NCBI GenBank assembly: GCA_024278155.1
Contig: JAJRTT010000158.1
Location: 1-5,636 of the forward strand
Direction: 5' to 3'
Length of the DNA stretch: 5,636 nucleotides
Source: Bacteroidota bacterium
Lineage (GTDB): Bacteria; Bacteroidota; Bacteroidia; Bacteroidales; JAADJA01
This document shows positions 1 to 5,636 of this stretch, one piece after another. Position 1 is the first letter of the stretch. Every line of letters starts with the position of its first letter. The translations under genes were made by a program, and so were the position numbers. Under the pieces are notes generated by a model. That model did no database searches, was not told the origin of the DNA, and saw only the letters and a list, made by a program, of their open reading frames with translations.

Positions 1-568
1 ACCGCACATAAGATTGACCGGAAACAGCATTTGCGGGAACAACAAAAGAAAGGGCGTTAGGGCCTGCCGTTAAAGGGATGTCCATGAAAATATGTTCCCC
101 GGCATCGGCCCACCCATTTAAGAGGTCGAAATCCATCCAACCATCAAGAAAACCATCAACCGAAGCAATAACATTTATGTTGACGCTCTGTCCGGGGGAA
201 ACTGAATCGGGAACACTTACCCCGTCTTCATCATCGCCCAATGAAGGGAAGAGGCAATCCGTATCGTCACAATCGGCACCGATACCGGGCTGGCCATCGG
301 GTTCAAAATCGACCTGGCTTCCCAGAAAGACCCCGGGGACAATTGTGTGCCTTGCACCATTGTGAAACAAGGTTGTTGGGTAAGCCCCGCTTGGGCTTTC
401 CGGTGCATCCCCAAAATCCTCATTGTCGAACACAAGGTTTTGCAGTTCCGGTGAACTGTTGCGTAACGATATAGGGCTTGCTGCTTGTGGCACACAAAAG
501 CTCTGAAAATGTGTACCAATGAAAAAGGCAATTAGCGCTACCAACGTGAATCTATTTATGTTTTTCAT
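1..568 (-). CDS. Secreted GEVED-type domain protein, 3' end outside window
   Basis: An uninterrupted frame starts at ATG 566-568 and runs off the left edge after 189 full codons. The N-terminus (Lys2, Arg6, then hydrophobic FTLVALIAFFIGT) is a Sec signal peptide, probably cleaved around residues 25-31. A Cys at 25 lies in 'FQSFC', which does not fit a lipobox, so a lipoprotein is unlikely. The mature part has the motif chain I associate with bacterial GEVED-domain modules: DFGDAPES at 51-58, GARHTIVPG at 71-79, LGSQVDFEPDGQP at 82-94, an acidic DDTDC and DDEDGV at 101-105 and 112-117, then DGFLDGWMDF at 138-147, GEHIF at 157-161 and a VPANAVSGQSYVR tail. The name-giving GEVED motif normally follows shortly after this point and would fall outside the window. 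Such modules occur in large exported proteins. Their function is not established, and Ca2+ binding by the acidic loops is only a guess. The start is supported by the signal peptide and by the position right after the upstream stop. The full length and any C-terminal sorting domain cannot be seen. Confidence 0.9.
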   Translation of the reverse strand, partial: MKNINRFTLVALIAFFIGTHFQSFCVPQAASPISLRNSSPELQNLVFDNEDFGDAPESPSGAYPTTLFHNGARHTIVPGVFLGSQVDFEPDGQPGIGADCDDTDCLFPSLGDDEDGVSVPDSVSPGQSVNINVIASVDGFLDGWMDFDLLNGWADAGEHIFMDIPLTAGPNALSFVVPANAVSGQSYVR

Positions 569-590
569 GTTGCTATTTTTTCATTTTAAC
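566..590 (-). promoter_or_regulatory. Four-base gene junction with A-rich, Shine-Dalgarno-less start for the GEVED gene
   Basis: On the coding strand the end of the large gene reads GTTAAAATGAAAAAATAG, then CAAC, then the ATG of the next gene. The region before the start is A-rich and has no GGAGG-like element, as is common in Bacteroidota. No promoter or terminator fits in the 4-bp gap (569-572). The second gene is therefore probably cotranscribed with the first and may be translated by ribosomes finishing the upstream frame. The coupling is inference. Confidence 0.7.
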
Positions 591-3500
591 AAGTTTGCCT
601 GTTTTCAAAAACCCGGTTTCAATATCCGAAAGGGTGATAAAGTATAAGCCATCATCAAGTTGCCGGATATCCATTTCTATTCCGCCCGAAACGAATTTTA
701 CGTTGAAACCGGTAATCATTTTGCCGCTTGCATCAAACATTTTCAGAATGCCCGGTAGCCCGTTATTGTGTAACAATTCGATAAAAGCTTTATCAGTTGC
801 AGGATTGGGGAATATATTCAAATAGCTCTCCCCTTCGGTCAATTGTTTGATATTCCCACTTTTTTCAACATCGGGCAATTCTATTTCATCAGAAATATAA
901 TCCCGGTAAGTTTCTGTATTGTTCAAGAGCGAAACCGCAAAGTTGGCATTATATGTCCCTTTGTCCAATATGGCCTCTGCAAACTGCACATCACTATCCG
1001 TTAACCCCGCCCATCCTGATTCAATCAAATCCAAGTCAAAAATCCGCAAGGCTTTATAATCAGCCTCATCATCATTTTGAGGGACAAACAAATCCAAGTT
1101 GGCCCTTGCCCCTTGATAATCGCTTTTCCTGTAAAAGAATTTGTATTTAAGCTGGGCTTCTTCTTTTTCCGTCAAATTTGTGTTATCAAGGATATTGTTC
1201 AACATTCCCAAATCAGGTGATGATGCCGAAGCTAAAATCATTTCTGCCAAAGTATATTGATTGCTTGCAGACAAAAGCATTTCTTCATAATTTTCAATCA
1301 AGCTAAACACACCATACCCACCTTCAAGAGGTTTTGCGATATTGGCAAAATGATCGCAAGTGTAACTCGTATTTAAGTTGCCCTGCGATGGCAAATCAAA
1401 TATTTGGTGGCCACACGAAGCTGTTGAATAAAATGGGTTATTGCTGGTTACGGTAACCGTTCCACTTAAAATGATCATCCCAAAATTATCGGCCGCTGTT
1501 ATGAACAATTGGCTATTTATATCAAGGGCTGAATTGTTGTTGCTATAAAGTGTGTTCATCCCCGGATCGGAGTTAGTCCCAATATTCCCGGAATGTCCCC
1601 AAACATTGATACCAATATAACTGTAGTTATACAAAAAGTTGTTCCTTATCAAAGGCAAATCGACATATCCGGCATACGACCACCGGAAATCCATTGCCGT
1701 ATAACTATCGGTAATGCAATTATTGGTGATCACGCTCGACCTTGAGATATTTACGGCGAAAAGTCCACGTGTTTTGTTGTAATCCCTCATCCTTATGGTA
1801 TTACATGTAATATAATTGGGGGTCAGATCGCCATAAGGGCTAAGAAAATAAATCCCCGTAACATCACATTCGTTTATCTCATTGCTGGATATTTGAAAAT
1901 TCCTTCCCCAAACAGATATGATCCCATACCTAAAGCCATCAATAGAGTTTTTGACAATACTGATGTTGGAAGAAAACCTGGCGTAAACAGCAGAAAAACT
2001 ATTGTATTGATTGGAGTTGTTGACAATATTGTTGTTGTTGACCTCAACTATGGGGTTTACGCAATTATTAATATTTATGGCCGCGGGAGAGAATATTGCC
2101 GGAACATTTATTTCGATGTCGTTGTTCTCGATATTCGTTGGGAACAAAGCCGAATTAACATATATGGAATATGTTATGTCCGTAAACGTATTTTCGGAAA
2201 ACAACCCACCACCATTCAACTGGTAAACACCGTATGTCCGTGGATACCCTACACCAAACGTATTTACAAATTCATTATGGGAAACCTGGCCCAAAAGCCT
2301 CGATGAAGTGGAATAAACCCCATACGTACTTGAATTGTCAACGAAGGTGTACTTGCCCTCACACTCAAACAATGGGTAAAACGATTCGGTGACAAAACGG
2401 TTCCCACTGATTGGGTGATTGAAATCGTTGTTGCCCTCGACCCTTATCCCATAATTGCAATTGGAGAAGAGGTTGTTCGAGATTACCCCATCTGCACCAT
2501 TTTGAAAGTAGAGGGCCACTTCGGCATTCTTAAAAGTTGACTCATTGATTATATTGTCAAATTCACCACTTCCATCAAACCTTAAACCTTTCCATGTGCC
2601 GTTGATATTGCAGGGCCTGAAAACCGAGTTGTTTGTCCGTAGGTAACTGCTGTCCTGGAAAACAATCCCCGCACATTCTCCAAAAACCACATCAACATTT
2701 GTAATATCGAGCACCGATCCTGCCGACATCGTTACAATTACGCTATCGGCCAGATAATATTTATTGTCCCATGTCACATCGTTTGTATATATAACCGAAG
2801 AGTTGATATGGACAAAAAGTGAATCTGCCGCAGCAAAGCAACAGAGGCTTTCATCGGCAATATAAAACGGCTCCCCCCCTTCCTGATAATTTACAACACC
2901 GCTTACGATGGCATTATTGATTACAATTCCATTGCTGACCTCTAAATCATAAATGAGTTTATCGTTTACGCAAATCGAAAATGTGTCAACACAATCATCA
3001 ACATTATAATGACCGACAATATTGCCGCTTGAGGCATCAACGATATTAAAAGAAATGGTGGTGTCGCAACCGCAAGAAGTTTCCGAAGAGACGATAATCG
3101 ATAATACGGTATCTATGGCAAGATAGAAAACATCAGATGTATCGCTGCACCCAAAACTGTTTTGTACCACTACCGAAAACTGATGGTTACCAGAAGCGCC
3201 ACCCGTGTAATCAAGGTTTTCGCCCGTACCAATGGAGGTCCCGTAATCACCATCGATATACCAGTTTATCCAAGGGTAAGCACTTGGATATGTGTCATTT
3301 GGATAGATAGCGTTTAGCGCCAAGGGGATATATAAATGCAAAGTATCATTGTCGCAAATATTTTCACATCCTATCGGGAACAGGCTCAAATCAGGTTTTG
3401 GATAGATAAAGCCCGCATCTTCATGAACAGAGCACCCTGTTTCTTTATCGGTCATGGTCAATCCATAATAACCCGGTGTCGAAGCAATAATTACCGGTGT

Positions 3501-5636
3501 TGTTGCACCCGTGTTCCATTGATAACTGTACATTGCCGAATCGTTGGGATTGGGCGTTAGCATAACCGGGCTCCCTTCACAAACCGATAGATAAGGCAAG
3601 GTAAGTGTTGGTGTTTCAAAAAAAACAACGCACAAAGTGTCGCTGTTTGTGCAACCTGTATTTACATCCGTTACTTCAACCACAAACTGGTAAATCGCAG
3701 GAAAGCTTGTAACCGTAAGGCCCACCATCGTTGAATTGGCATTGGGAGGGGTAAATACAACACCTCCTGGAATACTGCTCCACACATAACTATAACCGGC
3801 ATCATAAACAGTATATAGGTTAAACGGATCCACGGATCCGGGCAGGGTACAAATGGTTTTAGGGCCAGTGATATTGGCTACGGGCAATGGGTTCATATAC
3901 AGAAACACACTATCAGAATTATTATGGCAACCAAAGCTATTGGAAACCCCGACCCAGTATTCGCCATGTTGGCCGGCATAATATGTCATGGCATTTGCAC
4001 CAGCTATTGCGTTCCCATCTTTATACCATTGGTATGTGGCCATCCCGCTACAAGCTGTAAGGGGAATAGAATCACCAGGGCAAATAAGCGTATCAGAGAC
4101 TATCGAACAAGATGGGACGGAATCAACCGTAATTAAATTCGATGCAATGGCCACACAGCCCATTGAGTCCTGAATTATCAAACTTACATTATATGGCGGA
4201 GGGCTTGGTGTTCCATAGGCATGGCCGGTTACGGGAAGTGAAGCTGTGAACCCATCACCAAAATCCCAATCGTAAAAGTAATTTGGATTGTTTGGATTGG
4301 CCGTAAATGTTGCCGGTGAATTTGCGCATACAGGCGATGGGAATATAAAACCGGCGTTTGGCAAAAGCACATCAACCACTTCAATCCATTCCGAGGTACA
4401 GCCTGAAGATGAGGTTACTGTCAAGGTAATTGTATATGAACCCGACACAGGAACCGACAATGTTGGGTTAGGGTCGGTGTTGCTTGGCCAAAAAGTGCCG
4501 GAAGGGGTAACAGCCCAACTATATCCGGTGATGACAGATGGTAGATCGGCCCAGGATTTATCAACAGTATAAACGGTGTCACAAACTACATAAGCCCTGA
4601 AAAAAGCATAAGCATCGCAACCACCACCACCGCCACCAGGACCGATTACAGTACAATCCTCAATTACAACATTTATTATATTTGATTTAGAGGTACAGCC
4701 GTTTTCGGTAACTTCTACATAATATTGAAAAGTCCCGGCAGTGCCAAATGAAGCTATGTTAACAGCAAGGCTTGAAGAAGTCCCCAAAGTTATTGGGGTT
4801 CCGTCTTTATACCATTGATAAGTATATGGCCCGGAAGGTGTCGATAAAGTCAAAATATATGTATCACCAAGACAAAAGACAGGCAACATATCGTAAGTAG
4901 CAATTGCCGTAGGTGGGCCATTTATCGTAACTGTATATGAATCGGCCCCTGAACACGTGGTTACATTCAAAGAAGCCGTTGCTGCAGGGCCATGCCATAA
5001 AATGTCAACAGAATTTGTCCCCTGTCCGCTCAGTATCGTCCCTTGTCCATCGGGCAAAACCGACCATTGGAAACTACCAGTAGGGTTTGACCCCCCGGCC
5101 AAATAAGTTTCCGTTGCATCAACACAAACTGTGTTTGTACCCGTGATTACCGGCGGCAAATAAGGGTCTATGGTAAGTGTTTTTGTCAACGATGTGCAAA
5201 ACGGAAGTTCCGTTTCCTGATAAACGCTCAGCTCCCACGGCCCTGCACCGGTCCATTCCACTATCACGGAATCTTTATCGGCACCCATTTCGGAATGGAT
5301 AAAGCCGGTTCCATTTGTTATTGACCAATTAAAAGGGAAACCTGATACATCCGAAGAAATAAAGTAGGTATAATTATCGCCAGGGCAAATACTGTCAGGC
5401 CCGGTTATTCCATTCAGCACGGGCAATGGAACAACTTCTACATTTAAAGACGCAATACTGTTGCAAAACAAAGGCAGGTTTGTTGGGATTGCTGTTATTG
5501 TGTAAGTTCCGGGCACCCATGTAACCGAAGCAGAAGATCCACTTCCAACTATCACGGGCCCGGCAGGGGAAATTGACCAGGTTGCGCTCCCACTGCCAAA
5601 ATAGGTGGTTGTATTGCCTTCACAAACAACATCATC
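573..5636 (-). CDS. Very large T9SS-secreted multidomain surface protein (Ig/PKD-like array, beta-helix, type A sorting domain); N-terminus outside window
   Basis: The frame is open from the right edge to a TAG stop at 573-575 and gives 1,687 visible residues. The true start and signal peptide lie beyond the window. A GTG at 5553-5555 is not the start: the 27 codons before it continue the same fold, including a 'VVCEGN' motif typical of the beginning of such Ig-like units. Visible residues 1-842 form about ten Ig-like/PKD-like units, including a clear PKD signature WDFGDG at 457-462 and two QWYKDG-type units. Residues 843-944 are a Cys-rich segment, 945-1430 an Asn-rich parallel beta-helix, 1431-1603 a helical segment, and 1604-1687 a T9SS type A sorting domain. 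From family knowledge, such proteins cross the outer membrane through the T9SS, lose the C-terminal domain and are attached to the surface or released. An adhesin or glycan-interacting function is inference; no enzyme motif is visible. No frameshift is apparent. The gene downstream starts 4 bp after the stop. Confidence 0.95.
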   Translation of the reverse strand, partial: DDVVCEGNTTTYFGSGSATWSISPAGPVIVGSGSSASVTWVPGTYTITAIPTNLPLFCNSIASLNVEVVPLPVLNGITGPDSICPGDNYTYFISSDVSGFPFNWSITNGTGFIHSEMGADKDSVIVEWTGAGPWELSVYQETELPFCTSLTKTLTIDPYLPPVITGTNTVCVDATETYLAGGSNPTGSFQWSVLPDGQGTILSGQGTNSVDILWHGPAATASLNVTTCSGADSYTVTINGPPTAIATYDMLPVFCLGDTYILTLSTPSGPYTYQWYKDGTPITLGTSSSLAVNIASFGTAGTFQYYVEVTENGCTSKSNIINVVIEDCTVIGPGGGGGGCDAYAFFRAYVVCDTVYTVDKSWADLPSVITGYSWAVTPSGTFWPSNTDPNPTLSVPVSGSYTITLTVTSSSGCTSEWIEVVDVLLPNAGFIFPSPVCANSPATFTANPNNPNYFYDWDFGDGFTASLPVTGHAYGTPSPPPYNVSLIIQDSMGCVAIASNLITVDSVPSCSIVSDTLICPGDSIPLTACSGMATYQWYKDGNAIAGANAMTYYAGQHGEYWVGVSNSFGCHNNSDSVFLYMNPLPVANITGPKTICTLPGSVDPFNLYTVYDAGYSYVWSSIPGGVVFTPPNANSTMVGLTVTSFPAIYQFVVEVTDVNTGCTNSDTLCVVFFETPTLTLPYLSVCEGSPVMLTPNPNDSAMYSYQWNTGATTPVIIASTPGYYGLTMTDKETGCSVHEDAGFIYPKPDLSLFPIGCENICDNDTLHLYIPLALNAIYPNDTYPSAYPWINWYIDGDYGTSIGTGENLDYTGGASGNHQFSVVVQNSFGCSDTSDVFYLAIDTVLSIIVSSETSCGCDTTISFNIVDASSGNIVGHYNVDDCVDTFSICVNDKLIYDLEVSNGIVINNAIVSGVVNYQEGGEPFYIADESLCCFAAADSLFVHINSSVIYTNDVTWDNKYYLADSVIVTMSAGSVLDITNVDVVFGECAGIVFQDSSYLRTNNSVFRPCNINGTWKGLRFDGSGEFDNIINESTFKNAEVALYFQNGADGVISNNLFSNCNYGIRVEGNNDFNHPISGNRFVTESFYPLFECEGKYTFVDNSSTYGVYSTSSRLLGQVSHNEFVNTFGVGYPRTYGVYQLNGGGLFSENTFTDITYSIYVNSALFPTNIENNDIEINVPAIFSPAAININNCVNPIVEVNNNNIVNNSNQYNSFSAVYARFSSNISIVKNSIDGFRYGIISVWGRNFQISSNEINECDVTGIYFLSPYGDLTPNYITCNTIRMRDYNKTRGLFAVNISRSSVITNNCITDSYTAMDFRWSYAGYVDLPLIRNNFLYNYSYIGINVWGHSGNIGTNSDPGMNTLYSNNNSALDINSQLFITAADNFGMIILSGTVTVTSNNPFYSTASCGHQIFDLPSQGNLNTSYTCDHFANIAKPLEGGYGVFSLIENYEEMLLSASNQYTLAEMILASASSPDLGMLNNILDNTNLTEKEEAQLKYKFFYRKSDYQGARANLDLFVPQNDDEADYKALRIFDLDLIESGWAGLTDSDVQFAEAILDKGTYNANFAVSLLNNTETYRDYISDEIELPDVEKSGNIKQLTEGESYLNIFPNPATDKAFIELLHNNGLPGILKMFDASGKMITGFNVKFVSGGIEMDIRQLDDGLYFITLSDIETGFLKTGKLVKMKK
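576..827 (-). other. T9SS type A C-terminal sorting domain
   Basis: Residues 1604-1687 match the type A sorting signal of the type IX secretion system: YLNIFPNPATD at 1605-1615 (the N-x-FPNP opening), a LKMFDASGKMI strand around 1631-1641, DIRQLDDGLYFITL at 1656-1669 (the L-x-x-G-x-Y motif), and a basic KTGKLVKMKK tail. From family knowledge this domain directs passage through the outer membrane by the T9SS and is removed by the PorU sortase, often with attachment to A-LPS. The spacing and length (about 84 residues) are normal, so the protein is probably a functional T9SS substrate. Confidence 0.95.
828..1346 (-). other. Charged, mainly alpha-helical segment between beta-helix and sorting domain
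   Basis: Residues 1431-1603 change composition abruptly. They are rich in Glu, Asp, Lys, Leu and Ala, with helix-like stretches such as LIENYEEMLLSASNQYTLAEM, NLTEKEEAQLKYKFFYRKSD, DEADYKALRIFDLDLIESG and DVQFAEAILDKGTYNANFAVSLL. The repeating helix pairs are loosely reminiscent of TPR-like helical hairpins, but no motif is clear enough to name. It ends in a linker (DEIELPDVEKSGNIKQLTEGES) before the sorting domain. It may act as a spacer that separates the beta-helix from the cell-surface end. Helicity is inferred from composition only. Confidence 0.6.
1347..2804 (-). repeat. Right-handed parallel beta-helix domain (PbH1-type rungs)
   Basis: Residues 945-1430 begin with a run typical of beta-helix starts (DSVIVTMSAGSVLDITN, then a Cys-containing VVFGECAGIVF and W-x-GLRFDGSG). 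They continue as about 12-13 short rungs of the form I/V-x-x-N-x-hydrophobic followed by a Y-G-I-x-V-type strand. Examples are ISNNLFSNCNYGIRV, SENTFTDITYSIYV, IVKNSIDGFRYGIISV, SSNEINECDVTGIYF and RNNFLYNYSYIGINV. The repeated NN/N-x-x pairs suggest an asparagine ladder at one turn. The end is marked by SALDINS, ITAADNFG and a Cys pair (CGHQIF and YTCDHF). In this superfamily beta-helices often bind or cleave polysaccharides (pectate lyase- and NosD-like folds), but I see no conserved catalytic Asp/His/Arg set, so binding or purely structural use is equally possible. Confidence 0.87.
2805..3110 (-). other. Cysteine-rich segment of unrecognised type between the Ig-like array and the beta-helix
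   Basis: Residues 843-944 do not follow the pattern of the preceding units. There are six cysteines in about 80 residues (855, 857, 882, 889, 932, 933), arranged as CGC, two separated Cys, and an adjacent CC. The segment alternates polar and hydrophobic residues (IIVSSE, ISFNIVD, LIYDLEV, IVINNAIVSGVV), which suggests mostly beta structure, and ends with SLFVHI leading straight into the first strands of the beta-helix. It may be a degenerate Ig-like unit or a capping domain for the beta-helix. I do not recognise the family. Confidence 0.55.
4113..4355 (-). other. PKD domain within the large protein
   Basis: Residues 428-508 form the unit that best matches a classical PKD domain: AGFIFPSPVCANSPATFT, then YDWDFGDG at 455-462, a GHAYGTPSPPPYNVSLIIQD strand pair, and a closing GCVA. 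The WDFGDG motif and the following Y-x-V-x-L strand are the family hallmark. The motif is encoded at 4251-4268. Neighbouring units keep the fold pattern but lack this signature and are better called Ig-like. Confidence 0.88.
4282..4299 (+). repeat. Tandem 9-bp direct repeat TTTGGATTG x2 encoding NPNNPN
   Basis: Two perfect adjacent copies of TTTGGATTG lie inside the large gene. On the coding strand they give the residues NPNNPN just before the PKD motif YFYDWDFGDG. The length of 9 bp keeps the frame, so the second copy could be a small in-frame duplication in a surface loop. It may also be chance. Confidence 0.6.
4620..4643 (-). other. GPGGGGGG flexible linker between Ig-like units
   Basis: Eight codons encode Gly-Pro followed by six glycines at residues 332-339, mostly GGT/GGC codons, read as a CCACCACCACCGCCACC run on the plus strand. 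It sits between the unit ending 'NVVIEDCTVI' and the unit starting 'CDAYAFF', with a Cys on each side (328 and 340). It is the only low-complexity linker in the visible array, where other units follow each other directly, so it probably forms a hinge that separates two blocks of the stalk. Confidence 0.85.

Larger units (their letters stand above)
3111..5636 (-). repeat. Array of about ten diverged Ig-like/PKD-like units in the large protein
   Basis: This part encodes residues 1-842. Unit borders by eye are 1-72 (incomplete), 73-162, 163-242, 243-327, 340-427, 428-508, 509-585, 586-676, 677-748 and 749-842. Most units start with a Pro- or Thr-rich strand followed by a C-x-G-D/S pattern (ICPGD at 83, FCLGD at 254, ICPGD at 518, VCEGS at 685). 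They end with an aromatic-x-V-x-V strand and a Gly-Cys (GCTS, GCVA, GCHN, GCTN, GCSV, GCSD). The paired cysteines lie 49-69 residues apart, so a disulfide within each unit is likely. Unit 428-508 carries the PKD signature YDWDFGDG. Units 243-327 and 509-585 share YQWYKDG. The units are strongly diverged in sequence, so this is an old repeat array. The likely role is an extended extracellular stalk or binding region. Unit borders are approximate. Confidence 0.85.

Noticed and set aside
480..505. Lipoprotein signal in the GEVED protein (Cys25)
   Set aside because: The residues before the Cys are Q-S-F rather than the small residues expected in a lipobox, so an ordinary Sec signal peptide is more likely.
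217..531. 104-codon open frame on the minus strand
   Set aside because: It is in a different frame overlapping the GEVED gene, whose own frame has a signal peptide and clear family motifs. The overlapping frame shows neither.
569..600. Possible terminator between the two genes (T-rich tract on the plus strand)
   Set aside because: The T/A tract is the coding sequence for the KMKK tail of the large protein. No GC-rich hairpin precedes it in the direction of transcription.
1893..2306. 137-codon open frame on the plus strand
   Set aside because: It lies antisense inside the beta-helix region of the large gene. Its translation has no recognisable motif, and it is explained by the low stop frequency opposite Asn-rich coding sequence.
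3825..3840. CGGATCCACGGATCCG, two close GGATCC sites resembling a palindrome or operator
   Set aside because: It is not a perfect inverted repeat. It lies within coding sequence for GSVDP and is far from any start, so it is most likely chance.
4288..4572. 94-codon plus-strand frame opposite the Ig-like array
   Set aside because: It is antisense to well-supported domain sequence including the PKD region, and no ribosome-binding or family signal was seen. Treated as a shadow.
5553..5555. GTG as the start codon of the large gene
   Set aside because: The frame stays open through all 27 upstream codons to the window edge, and these continue an Ig-like unit. No signal peptide follows the GTG, so the gene starts outside the window.

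Overview
The window is almost entirely coding on the minus strand and holds two incomplete genes in tandem. Reading in the direction of transcription (from 5636 down to 1), the first is the 3' part of a very large gene. It encodes at least 1,687 residues of a secreted, modular surface protein. Four bases after its stop codon comes the 5' part of a second gene for a secreted protein with a GEVED-type module, which runs off the left edge. No tRNA, rRNA, CRISPR array, mobile element, promoter or terminator was recognised. The only non-coding DNA is the 4-bp gap (569-572).

The organism is most likely a member of the Bacteroidota. The large protein ends in a type A sorting domain of the type IX secretion system (T9SS: 'NIFPNPATDKAFIEL...GLYFITL...KLVKMKK'), a signal largely confined to this phylum. 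The translation start of the second gene has an A-rich leader without a Shine-Dalgarno sequence, which is also usual there. By eye the DNA is moderately AT-rich, with no obvious compositional break.

Layout of the large protein (residues numbered from the first codon in the window): residues 1-842 are about ten Ig-like/PKD-like beta-sandwich units, most with a Cys near each end, and a hexaglycine linker at 334-339. Residues 843-944 are a non-canonical segment with six cysteines. Residues 945-1430 are an Asn-rich right-handed parallel beta-helix of roughly 12-13 rungs. Residues 1431-1603 are a charged, mainly helical segment. Residues 1604-1687 are the T9SS C-terminal domain. This fits a long extracellular stalk carrying an elongated beta-helix close to the surface-anchored end, so an adhesin or polysaccharide-interacting role is plausible. 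No catalytic residues could be assigned. The second protein also has a signal peptide, and the two genes look like one transcription unit for exported proteins.

I did not find convincing evidence of an undescribed system such as a defence island, RNA element or mobile element. The points most worth a second look are the domain combination in the large protein, its cysteine-rich and helical segments of unknown type, and the tight pairing with a GEVED protein.
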